Positions 46,116 to 53,539 of a stretch of DNA of 64,000 nucleotides are shown piece by piece (positions within the stretch are counted from its first letter, which is position 1; each line of letters opens with the position of its first letter). Origin of the DNA: Chloroflexota bacterium. Lineage in GTDB: Bacteria > Chloroflexota > Anaerolineae > Aggregatilineales > Phototrophicaceae. A model generated the notes under the pieces. It was not told the origin of the DNA and did not search any database. It saw only the letters and a list, made by a program, of their open reading frames with translations. The stretch is from NCBI GenBank assembly GCA_028875185.1, contig JAPPFH010000142.1, positions 1 through 64,000 on the forward strand, in the 5' to 3' direction. The translations under genes and the position numbers were made by a program.

Positions 46116-46140
46116 ATACCACATCAATTGAAGGAATCTT

Positions 46141-46168
46141 TTGTAAAATCTGAAAAGCGCGATATAAT
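46141..46168 (+). promoter_or_regulatory. Promoter for the ABC ATPase gene
   Basis: TTGTAA (46141-46146) and TATAAT (46163-46168) are separated by 16 bases, giving a leader of about 85 bases before the GTG at 46260. Confidence 0.65.
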
Positions 46169-46259
46169 TGCCACTATAAATCTATCTTGCTGTCAAGTAA
46201 GATATTTGTGCAGTTTTACCAGAATTCTCGTCCAACTGCTTATTTGAATGGAGGCTGCT

Positions 46260-47396
46260 GTGGCTGGTGTCACTTTCAATCATGTTTCAAAGGATTTCGG
46301 TGATCAGCGCGTCGTTACCGACTTGACCATCGATGTCCAAGACAAGGAATTCCTGGTATTCGTTGGTCCTTCCGGCTGTGGCAAGTCAACCAGTTTGCGC
46401 ATGCTCGCTGGCTTGGAAGAGATTACCGAGGGCGAAATCCTCATCGGTGATCGCGTTGTCAACAATGTCGCGCCTAAAGACCGCGATGTCGCCATGGTAT
46501 TCCAGAGTTACGCATTGTATCCCCACATGACCGTCTATGACAACATGGCTTTCGGCCTCAAGCTGCGCAAGACGCCGAAGAAGGTCATCGACGAACGAGT
46601 CAACGAGGCGGCTAACGAGCTCGGTATTGGTCACTTGCTTGATCGCCGTCCGCGTCAGCTTTCCGGCGGTCAGCGCCAGCGTGTGGCTGTCGGCCGCGCA
46701 ATCGTGCGTGAGCCGGCCGTCTTTCTGATGGACGAGCCCCTGTCAAACCTGGACGCGAAACTCCGTGTTGAGGCGCGCTCCTTCATCAGCCGCCTGCACC
46801 AGCGCCTGGAGACGACCTTTATCTATGTGACGCATGATCAAGTCGAGGCGATGACGATGGGGACCCGCATCTGTGTCCTTAACGAGGGGAAACTACAGCA
46901 GATTGACTCGCCCTTCAATCTGTATCACAACCCGCACAACATTTTTGTCGCCGGTTTCATCGGCAGCCCCTCAATGAACTTCTTCGACGCCACGCTCAAG
47001 GAAGACGGCGATGGGCTCGTTGTAGACATTGGCGCCTTTAGCTTGCCAGTACCCGCCAACAAAGCGGAAAACTTCCGCAGTCACGTGGGTATGGAAGTGG
47101 TCTGCGGCATTCGCCCCGAAGACATCGACGACAGCAACTACCTGCCGCAGGGCATAGTCCCAGAAAACATGGTCTGCAATGTCGAAGTTGTCGAGCAGAT
47201 GGGCAACGAGGTGATCATTTATCTGGAAAACGCTGGCAAGAATTTCATCGCCCGCACCGATCCGCGCACGACTGCCACCGTTGGCGAGGCAATGGACATC
47301 ACCTTCAATCTGGACAACATGCACCTCTTCGACACCAATACCGAGATGTCGCTCAGCTACGAGGCTAAGGCAAAAGGCGATAATGTGATTGCTTAA
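46260..47396 (+). CDS. Sugar-type ABC transporter ATP-binding protein (MalK/UgpC/MsmK group)
   Basis: 378 residues from a GTG at 46260, chosen because GGAGG lies five bases upstream and spans the end of the ATG at 46248. Walker A GPSGCGKST, signature LSGGQRQRVAVGRA, Walker B VFLMDEPLSNLDA and the switch His in FIYVTHDQVEAMTMG are intact. The C-terminal TOBE/OB regulatory domain follows (about 245-375). It would energise import of sugars or polyols. No permease or solute-binding genes are adjacent, so it probably serves several importers like MsmK or MsiK. A terminator follows. Confidence 0.94.
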   Translation: MAGVTFNHVSKDFGDQRVVTDLTIDVQDKEFLVFVGPSGCGKSTSLRMLAGLEEITEGEILIGDRVVNNVAPKDRDVAMVFQSYALYPHMTVYDNMAFGLKLRKTPKKVIDERVNEAANELGIGHLLDRRPRQLSGGQRQRVAVGRAIVREPAVFLMDEPLSNLDAKLRVEARSFISRLHQRLETTFIYVTHDQVEAMTMGTRICVLNEGKLQQIDSPFNLYHNPHNIFVAGFIGSPSMNFFDATLKEDGDGLVVDIGAFSLPVPANKAENFRSHVGMEVVCGIRPEDIDDSNYLPQGIVPENMVCNVEVVEQMGNEVIIYLENAGKNFIARTDPRTTATVGEAMDITFNLDNMHLFDTNTEMSLSYEAKAKGDNVIA

Positions 47397-47415
47397 GCTA
47401 AGCCGCTTTTAAGCA

Positions 47416-47443
47416 AAAAGAGCCACCGTCGCGTGGCTCTTTT
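47416..47443 (+). terminator. Terminator after the ABC ATPase gene
   Basis: An eleven-pair perfect stem (AAAAGAGCCAC with GTGGCTCTTTT) around CGTCGC ends in TTTTGTTTT. The A-run on the other side may let it also serve the minus-strand DUF35 gene, which ends at 47467. Confidence 0.9.
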
Positions 47444-47466
47444 GTTTTCCGATGCGCGCCGGTTGC

Positions 47467-47775
47467 TTAGGTCATCGCCGGGCGGAACTTGTATCCGTAC
47501 ACGATCATGCCGCGCGCTCCGTCCGTCGTCAGCTTCCGCGTGACCATTTCGACCGCATCGCCAATCGTCACCTCGCCCGCAATGTCAGTGAGTTGCGCCG
47601 TTATCAGCGCGCCGTTTTCCAATTCCACCAGCGCCAGGTAATAAGGCGCCTGCGCCTCGAATTCGGCGCCTGCTTCTTGCACCAGCGTGTAACTGTAAAC
47701 TGTGCCGCGCTCAACTGCACGAGCGTCGAAACCGCGACTCGCGCCAACCGACAACTCCATGTCGCCAAGAGTCAT
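47467..47775 (-). CDS. DUF35 OB-fold protein of the thiolase/HMG-CoA synthase complex
   Basis: A 102-residue OB-fold protein: GTVYSYTLVQEAGAEFEAQA, YYLALVELENGALITAQLTD, IGDAVEMVTRKL. This is the C-terminal domain of DUF35 proteins, which in archaea bind CoA and bridge acetoacetyl-CoA thiolase and HMG-CoA synthase so that the intermediate is passed directly. The usual N-terminal zinc ribbon is not in this frame. Its ATG overlaps the stop of a small upstream frame by four bases (see 47772-47933). Follows thiolase, HMG-CoA synthase and HMG-CoA reductase on the same strand, which supports the assignment. Confidence 0.82.
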   Translation of the reverse strand: MTLGDMELSVGASRGFDARAVERGTVYSYTLVQEAGAEFEAQAPYYLALVELENGALITAQLTDIAGEVTIGDAVEMVTRKLTTDGARGMIVYGYKFRPAMT

Positions 47776-47933
47776 GAGACGGCTCTAACCCGCTTTTCAG
47801 CCGGCATACGATCGCGCGTGCTCGAGTCGCCTGCTTTCCGCCCGGGCTTGCCTGCCGCGCTTCCCTTCCATTCCCTCATTGTGACCAGTCGATAGCGCAG
47901 TTTCTTGGTGCGCCAAAACCTCGCTACTTGCAT
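47772..47933 (-). CDS. 53-residue protein resembling the DUF35 N-terminal helix, cysteine-free
   Basis: A small frame starting MQVARFWRTKKLRYRLVTMR, with AGGAG seven bases before the ATG at 47933. The first 17 residues match the usual start of archaeal-type DUF35 proteins (helix followed by RY-L). The part that should form a CxxC...CxxC zinc ribbon has no cysteine (it continues EWKGSAAGKPGRKAGDSSTR). The TGA overlaps the ATG of the OB-fold gene (ATGA), so the two halves are translationally coupled. Either DUF35 has been split into two chains with loss of zinc binding, or a frameshift or sequencing error divides one gene. Confidence 0.6.
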   Translation of the reverse strand: MQVARFWRTKKLRYRLVTMREWKGSAAGKPGRKAGDSSTRDRMPAEKRVRAVS

Positions 47934-48039
47934 CGCCCCGCTCCTCACCCCGTGTCGCGGTCATTCACTTGTCAGTCTAGGGTTGGGCGTCTATCAGAAT
48001 CTATCTTGATGGTTTTTGACACTTTCAGAGCCTATCAGC

Positions 48040-49203
48040 TTAGTCATTCGCCGCGCTCAAAATATGGGTGGCAACCGTCGCGCCCAAGCCTCCGATGTTT
48101 TGAATCAGGATGTTGCGCGCTCCAGCGATTTGGCTATCGCCAGCCTGCCCCTTCAGCTGCAAGACCGCCTCAACCGCCTGGTAAATGCCGGTCGCGCCGC
48201 CCGGATTCCCGCGACTCTTCAGCCCGCCAAATGCGCTAAGCGGCAAGTCTGCATTTGGCGCTATTCTCGCGCCCTCGTCCCGCGCCCATTCCCAGCCCGA
48301 TCCGCGTTCGCTAAAACCGATCGCTTCCAGCGAGAGCGCCGTCAGCACGGTGTAAGCGTCATGTAATTCGAGCGCGTCGAGGTCGCCCGGCGCGAGCCCC
48401 GCCTGCTCCAGACAGCTCGCCGCCGAAATCGCGGCCGCGCGCAATTCAAGCGGATCCGCGCGATCTTGCAGCGCCAAGCAGTCTGTAGCTACAGCGCTGC
48501 CGATGACGGCAACCGGATATGGCGCCAGATCGGCCGCCAATTCCGACTTGACCAGCAGCACCGCAGCGGCGCCGTCGCCGTCCGGCGCGCTGTCAAAAAG
48601 GCTCACTGGATCGGCGAGCATTGGCGCCCGGACGAATGCGCCCGACCGCAGCCGATTGCGGAACAGGGCGAATTTGTTCCGCGAGCCATTCTGATGCGCG
48701 TTTAGGCTGAAGCCCTCGAACTGCGCCAGCGACACACCGTATTCGTGCATATAGCGGCGCATCAGCAAGCCCGCCATTGCCGTCAAAGTGGCGCCGTTGA
48801 TGGACTCAAGGTCCGCATCAAGGCTGACGCCGCGCGCGCTAACGCGGGCGGATCCGACGATGTCGGTCGATTTCTCAACGCCTATAATCAGCGCCGACGC
48901 CACCGCGCCCGACTCAACAGCCAAGTATCCCGTTCTTAGCGCCACGCCGCCCGAGGCCTCGCCGGCTTCGCAGGTGTAGGCTTCCACGGTCGACAAGCCG
49001 AGGCGCGCGGAAAGCAGGCTGCCGAGCTGCGTCTGCCGGTTGAAAGCGCCGCCGTAGCCATTGCCAACATAGAGCGCATCCACATGCGAGAGGTCGGCAT
49101 CTCGCAGGGCGATTGCGCCCGCTTCAACCGCCAGATCGTCCAGCCCTCTTGACCAATGCTCTCGAACCGGCGTCATGCCAGCGCCAATGATTGAAACGCC
49201 CAT
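48040..49203 (-). CDS. Archaeal-type acetyl-CoA acetyltransferase (thiolase)
   Basis: A 387-residue thiolase of the SCP-x/archaeal group. The nucleophile Cys78 is in YTCEAGEASGGVALRTG, followed by GVEKSTD and LELHDAYTVLTALSLEAIGF with the conserved His. LKSRGNPGGATGIYQAVEAV and NIGGLGATVATHIL come at the C-terminus. It condenses two acetyl-CoA to acetoacetyl-CoA. The ATG at 49203 has AGGAGAT directly upstream, and the gene starts five bases after the HMG-CoA synthase stop. The order reductase-synthase-thiolase-DUF35 is that of archaeal mevalonate loci except for the class of reductase. Confidence 0.92.
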   Translation of the reverse strand: MGVSIIGAGMTPVREHWSRGLDDLAVEAGAIALRDADLSHVDALYVGNGYGGAFNRQTQLGSLLSARLGLSTVEAYTCEAGEASGGVALRTGYLAVESGAVASALIIGVEKSTDIVGSARVSARGVSLDADLESINGATLTAMAGLLMRRYMHEYGVSLAQFEGFSLNAHQNGSRNKFALFRNRLRSGAFVRAPMLADPVSLFDSAPDGDGAAAVLLVKSELAADLAPYPVAVIGSAVATDCLALQDRADPLELRAAAISAASCLEQAGLAPGDLDALELHDAYTVLTALSLEAIGFSERGSGWEWARDEGARIAPNADLPLSAFGGLKSRGNPGGATGIYQAVEAVLQLKGQAGDSQIAGARNILIQNIGGLGATVATHILSAAND

Positions 49204-49208
49204 ATCTC

Positions 49209-50276
49209 CTAATCCTTGAGTTTGTCGCGAAAGCGCACATAAGTCCCATAATCGATTTTACTGCGGCGCTCGATATAATCGGCGGTTTTCACGCGCGCCC
49301 GCGGACGATCCTTGATGCGCTCGGTCACGCGTAGATCAAAGGCGTCCGAACCGGCGCCGCTGCCGTAGCTAACCATTAAGATTCGATCTCCCGGCTCCGC
49401 GTTATCGAGAATCGCCGTCAGCCCGATCATGCAAGATCCGGAGTAGACGTTGCCTATCTCGTTCGCCAGCAGACCCGGGGCGATCTGATCCGCTGAAAAG
49501 CCGAGCGTCTTGGCCGCTCGCGCCGGGAACTTGACGTTGGGCTGATGAAAAACGGCGTAGGCGTAATCCGAGGCCGTCGTATTCATCATTTGCATTATGG
49601 TCGAGCCGGCCGCGATTGTATGGGCAAAGTAGGCTGGCTCGCCGGTGAAGCGATCGCCATGACTGGGATAAACCTCGCCCGCTCGCCGCCAGAAATCGGG
49701 CGTGTCCGTGACGTAACTGTAGCTGCCTTGATAGACGGCGCAGCTTTCCTCCGCCGGTCCGAGAATGAAGGCGGCGCCGCCGGAGCCCGCCGTATATTCG
49801 AGCGCGTCGCCGGGGCGTCCTTGAGCCGTGTCCATGCCAATGCCCAAGATATAGCGCGCCATCCCGCTGCCGACGAGACCGAGAGCGGCTTGCACCGCTT
49901 CGGTGCCGGCTTTGCAAGCGAACTCCCAATCGGCAGCCAGCACATCAGCAGATGCGCCGATGCTCTCGGCGACAATGGTGCTCGTAGGCTTCACCGCATA
50001 CGGGTGGCTCTCGCTGCCCACCCATACGGCGCGTATTTGTAACGGGTCAATCTCGGCGCAGGCGATTGCATTCCGCGCCGCTTCGATCGCCATCGTGACG
50101 ACATCTTCGTCGAGCCCGGCTACCGCTTTCTCTCTTATCGGCGAAGCAGCGCCGCCGCCCGCCCAAATCCGCGCGATCTCAGCGCCCGGCAATCGGTAAC
50201 GCGGAATATACGCTCCGTAGCCGACGATGCCCACTTTGCGATCCGTTGCCATAAGACGACTTGCGTCCGCATTCAT
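49209..50276 (-). CDS. Hydroxymethylglutaryl-CoA synthase, archaeal type
   Basis: A 355-residue thiolase-fold enzyme. [20 protein letters not shown] at the N-terminus and the nucleophile Cys121 in [18 protein letters not shown] match archaeal HMG-CoA synthases; the His of [19 protein letters not shown] is the likely base. It adds acetyl-CoA to acetoacetyl-CoA to make HMG-CoA. The ATG at 50276 overlaps the reductase stop (ATGA); an ATG at 50252 is the alternative. With thiolase and DUF35 it probably forms the channelling complex described for methanogens. Confidence 0.92.
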   Translation of the reverse strand: MNADASRLMATDRKVGIVGYGAYIPRYRLPGAEIARIWAGGGAASPIREKAVAGLDEDVVTMAIEAARNAIACAEIDPLQIRAVWVGSESHPYAVKPTSTIVAESIGASADVLAADWEFACKAGTEAVQAALGLVGSGMARYILGIGMDTAQGRPGDALEYTAGSGGAAFILGPAEESCAVYQGSYSYVTDTPDFWRRAGEVYPSHGDRFTGEPAYFAHTIAAGSTIMQMMNTTASDYAYAVFHQPNVKFPARAAKTLGFSADQIAPGLLANEIGNVYSGSCMIGLTAILDNAEPGDRILMVSYGSGAGSDAFDLRVTERIKDRPRARVKTADYIERRSKIDYGTYVRFRDKLKD

Positions 50277-51565
50277 GACTTTTGCCTTTGTTCTCGCACT
50301 ATTGCCTCGGCGCGTCTCAGCCGGATATTGCCTTCCTCGATCATTTGAGCCGCCACTGCGCGCGCGTTCACGTTATTGGCGCCCGCCGCCAGCGCCAATT
50401 GCCTGGCGTGCATGCGCATATGCCCTTTCTGTATGCCATCGGTGGCAAGCGCGCGGATCGCAGCAAGATTCTGCGCCAAACCGACAGCGGCCGCCACCTG
50501 AGCCAGCTCCCGCGCAGACTGTACACCCAGCAGCTTCAGCGCCGTTTGCGCGCCACGATGCGTACGCGTCGCCCCGCCGACGATGCCCAGCGCCAAGGGC
50601 AATTCAATCTCGCCTCGGAGGTCCCCATCCTCATCCAAAGTCCATTGAGTCAGGCTCCGGTAGCGGCCGCTTTGCGCCGCATACGCGTGCGCGCCCGCTT
50701 CAATGGCGCGCCAATCGTTGCCGGTCGCCAGCGCAAGCGCATCGATTCCATTCATGATCCCCTTGTTGTGAGTCGCCGCCCGGTATGGATCAGCTTCGGC
50801 GAAAGCGGCCGCTTCAAGGATCCATTGGATCACTTTCGTTCCGGTTGCGTCTTTAGTCTCTAAGGCGCGCTTGGGGATTGTTCCACTGGCGCGCGCCATC
50901 CGGCGGTCGCTAAGATTGCTCAGTATCCGCAGATTGATTCGCCCACCGCAAATGCTCTCTATCAGCGGCGCGATAAGCTCAACCGCCGTGTTGATCGCAT
51001 TGGCGCCCATCGCATCGCGAACATCAACATGCAGATGCAATATCAGCATATCGCCAATAGGAGTCTCGCGCAGCGGGCGCGCCTGCAGGTCGATTGCGCC
51101 GCCGCCACGCGCGACGATGCTGCCGCAAGCCGCGTTTGCGCGCTCGAGAATCTCGCTTTCGCACGACCGAATCGCATCTACCGCGGCATCCATGTCCGCC
51201 AGGTCGAGCACTTGCAGCTGCCCGATCATAATCGGCTCGTCGGCGCTGGCGCTAAATCCGCCGCCTTGCCGAAACAGCTTCGCCGCGTTACTGCAAGCGG
51301 CGACAACCGAAGCCTCTTCAACCACCATCGGCGCCAGGTAATCTCGCCCGTTGATACGAAAATTTGTCGCGATGGCGAAGGGCAAACTGAAGCGGCCGAT
51401 GACATTTTCGATCATAAGATCCGCTTCAGTCATGGATAGCCCGGAATCTCGCAGCGTTGTCAACTCGGCATCGTCAAGCGCCGCCCATTCGCGGGCAATC
51501 GCTTGTCGCTCCGCCAAGGACATTCTGTAGAAGCCTGGAATCGCAGATTGGCGCTTGTCGTCCAT
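50273..51565 (-). CDS. mvaA: Hydroxymethylglutaryl-CoA reductase, class II
   Basis: A 430-residue class II (bacterial) HMG-CoA reductase. The N-terminal [20 protein letters not shown] is characteristic. The substrate/catalytic segment is [20 protein letters not shown] with [16 protein letters not shown], the cofactor region [15 protein letters not shown], Lys in [20 protein letters not shown], and the C-terminal catalytic-His region [20 protein letters not shown]. It reduces HMG-CoA to mevalonate. Its class differs from the class I enzyme usual in archaea, so the cluster is of mixed origin. First gene of the operon; no clear ribosome binding site before the ATG at 51565. Confidence 0.95.
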   Translation of the reverse strand: MDDKRQSAIPGFYRMSLAERQAIAREWAALDDAELTTLRDSGLSMTEADLMIENVIGRFSLPFAIATNFRINGRDYLAPMVVEEASVVAACSNAAKLFRQGGGFSASADEPIMIGQLQVLDLADMDAAVDAIRSCESEILERANAACGSIVARGGGAIDLQARPLRETPIGDMLILHLHVDVRDAMGANAINTAVELIAPLIESICGGRINLRILSNLSDRRMARASGTIPKRALETKDATGTKVIQWILEAAAFAEADPYRAATHNKGIMNGIDALALATGNDWRAIEAGAHAYAAQSGRYRSLTQWTLDEDGDLRGEIELPLALGIVGGATRTHRGAQTALKLLGVQSARELAQVAAAVGLAQNLAAIRALATDGIQKGHMRMHARQLALAAGANNVNARAVAAQMIEEGNIRLRRAEAIVREQRQKS

Positions 51566-51673
51566 AAAGTCAATTTAGCGGCGCCCAGCTTTCAAAATCT
51601 ATCAGCGAGCTTTCCGCATCTCTCATTTGCTCGCCGTTCGCGCCAGCGCGCCCAACCGCCATCCCAAACGCAA

Positions 51674-51695
51674 GAATCCACCCGCCGGTGGATTC
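51674..51695 (-). terminator. Possible terminator hairpin
   Basis: A perfect nine-pair stem (GAATCCACC with GGTGGATTC) lies 25 bases after the stop of the small minus-strand membrane gene. The T-content after it on that strand (TTCTTGCGTTT) is weak, so it may be only a stalling hairpin. Confidence 0.4.
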
Positions 51696-51720
51696 CAATA
51701 CTGCGTTGGTTGAAGGCCGC

Positions 51721-51999
51721 TTAGTCGGGCAGGATCCGCGTATCCATAAAGGCGTCGAGCCAAATGACAAACACCAAACCGATGGGGATCGAGGTGAACA
51801 AATAGTACTGTATGCCATACTCCTGAAGCGACACGCCTTGCGGGTTCTTGATTCCGCCGAACAGCCAGCCCAAGATCGGTATCTGGTGCAATATCGGCAG
51901 CAAATCGAAGCCGACAGTGATGATGCCGTAACCGACCAATAACCCCAGAACCATCGATACGGACCAGACAATTAGCCGCCGTATTGCCAAACTCGACAT
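51721..51999 (-). CDS. Small membrane protein, function unknown
   Basis: A 92-residue protein with two membrane segments (about 8-30 and 66-85) and a Pro/Gly-rich loop between them (HQIPILGWLFGGIKNPQGVS). GGAG lies seven bases before the ATG at 51999. Not recognised. It lies upstream of and on the same strand as HMG-CoA reductase but is separated from it by about 155 bases with a hairpin, so co-transcription is doubtful. Confidence 0.65.
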   Translation of the reverse strand: MSSLAIRRLIVWSVSMVLGLLVGYGIITVGFDLLPILHQIPILGWLFGGIKNPQGVSLQEYGIQYYLFTSIPIGLVFVIWLDAFMDTRILPD

Positions 52000-52292
52000 G
52001 TCAAGCTCCGAACTACGCCACCATAAACAACGATATTATACATAAGGGCGGCTCAACGGCGCAAGTGAGGTTTTGCGCGAAGGCGCCTAGGCTGGCGTAA
52101 ATGGTCATTGTGCAAGACATTGCCTGCTGATAGACTTTGCCCAGAACGATCGCTGCAATCATTTGCTGCTATTCATCAGAACACAGTTATCCCGAACGCT
52201 CGCGGTCGTAGGCTTGAAGAGCGCGAGCGGAACTTCAAGCCAGCGCAGAAATTCTTGCGCCTTCGATGCCGAGGGCGGCTCAGGAGAGTATC
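52000..52292. other. Intergenic region
   Basis: Divergent upstream region of the small membrane protein and the serine-palmitoyltransferase-like gene. I see no convincing promoter pair, RNA gene or small frame, except the AGGAG site (52282-52286) of the downstream gene. Confidence 0.35.
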
Positions 52293-53492
52293 GTGGCCGA
52301 CTTATTTGACAAGTTATCCGATTTTACCGTTGCCAAAGAAGCGATGGAGATGGGCATCTACCCCTTCTTCCGCGCGCTTAGCGATTCGGAAGGCGCCACC
52401 GCTACCTTCGAAGACAAGAATGTTGTGATGTTGGGCTCGAACAATTATCTCGGCTTGACGACGGACGAACGCGTCCGCAAGGCTGCAATCGAGGCGACGC
52501 AAAAGTTTGGCACCAGCGTGACCGGGTCGCGCTTCCTAAACGGAACCCTGGAATTGCACCTGGAAGCGGACCGCCGCTTGGCTGAGTTCGTGGGCAAAGA
52601 AGCGGCGCTCGTATTCTCTACCGGTTATCAGACGAATCTGGGCACGGTCTCGGCGCTGCTGGGCAAAAATGATGTAGCCATCCTCGACAAAGACGCGCAC
52701 GCTTGCCTGGTCGATGGCGTACAAATGTCGCGCGGCACGATGAAACGTTTCAAGCACAACGATATGGCTGATCTCGACCGGGTCTTGAGCCGAGTGCCCG
52801 AAGATGCCGGCAAGCTGGTTATCGTCGACGGCGTTTACAGCATGGGTGGCGATTTCGCTCCCTTGCCACAAATCGTTGATTTATGCGAGAAATACGGCGC
52901 GCGGCTGCTGGTTGATGATGCGCATGGCATCGGCGTGGCCGGCGGCGGTCGCGGCACATCGGCGCATTTTGGCTTGACGGACCAGGTCGACCTGATTATG
53001 GGCACGTTCAGCAAGAGCTTCGCCTCAATCGGCGGATTCATCGCCGGTTCCGCTGATGTGATTCACTACGTGCAGCATCACGCGCGCTCGTTAATTTTCT
53101 CAGCGGCTTTGCCAGCGCCCAATCTCGCCGCGGTCATGGCTGCGCTGGATATCATCGAGACCGAACCCAAGCATGTGCAGCAGGTTTGGAAGAACGCGGA
53201 ATATATGCGCAAGGGATTCAAGCGGCTGGGATACGATACCTTCAACAGCCAAACACCGATTATTCCGGTCAAGATCGGCGAGCAATTTCGCACCGGTTTG
53301 ACCTGGGCCGCCTTGATCGAAGAGGGCGTTTATACCAACCCCGTCGTGCCGCCGGCAACGCCGCCCAATCAGGCGCTTCTGCGCACCAGTTATATCGCCA
53401 CGCACCGCAAGGAACACCTGGACCGCGCTTTGCTCGCCTTTGAAAAAGTGGGCCGCAACCTTGATCTGATTCCCGCCGCGGCAGCCAGCTAA
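52293..53492 (+). CDS. Alpha-oxoamine synthase, serine palmitoyltransferase-like
   Basis: 399 residues from a GTG at 52293 with AGGAG six bases upstream. A PLP enzyme of the alpha-oxoamine synthase family. GIYPFFRALS, VVMLGSNNYLGLT and GTSVTGSRFLNGTLELHLEA come first, then the cofactor Asp/His in LLVDDAHGIGVAGG and the PLP lysine in GTFSKSFASIGGFIAGS. The G-YP-FR start and GSN-YLGLT motif resemble bacterial serine palmitoyltransferases more than 8-amino-7-oxononanoate synthase or 2-amino-3-ketobutyrate ligase. It would condense an amino acid with an acyl-CoA. No other sphingolipid genes are adjacent, so the product is open. Confidence 0.82.
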   Translation: MADLFDKLSDFTVAKEAMEMGIYPFFRALSDSEGATATFEDKNVVMLGSNNYLGLTTDERVRKAAIEATQKFGTSVTGSRFLNGTLELHLEADRRLAEFVGKEAALVFSTGYQTNLGTVSALLGKNDVAILDKDAHACLVDGVQMSRGTMKRFKHNDMADLDRVLSRVPEDAGKLVIVDGVYSMGGDFAPLPQIVDLCEKYGARLLVDDAHGIGVAGGGRGTSAHFGLTDQVDLIMGTFSKSFASIGGFIAGSADVIHYVQHHARSLIFSAALPAPNLAAVMAALDIIETEPKHVQQVWKNAEYMRKGFKRLGYDTFNSQTPIIPVKIGEQFRTGLTWAALIEEGVYTNPVVPPATPPNQALLRTSYIATHRKEHLDRALLAFEKVGRNLDLIPAAAAS

Positions 53493-53539
53493 GTCATAAA
53501 CGCGCAAGCGCTCTGAATCTGTTGTTCGCTTGCATTAAG

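Larger units (their letters stand above)
45902..46259. other. Divergent intergenic region holding a miniature inverted-repeat element
   Basis: This stretch separates cinA from the ABC ATPase gene. It holds the element described at 45952-46115, a sigma-70-type promoter at 46141-46168 and, in the ATPase leader, a TATCTT/AAGATA inverted repeat (about 46183-46208) that could be an operator or hairpin. No open frame with a ribosome binding site was seen. Confidence 0.6.

Noticed and set aside
51570-51971. Minus-strand open frame of 133 codons overlapping the small membrane gene
   Set aside because: Its translation is Ser/Arg/Cys-rich without pattern, whereas the 51721-51999 frame has two clear membrane segments and a GGAG site.
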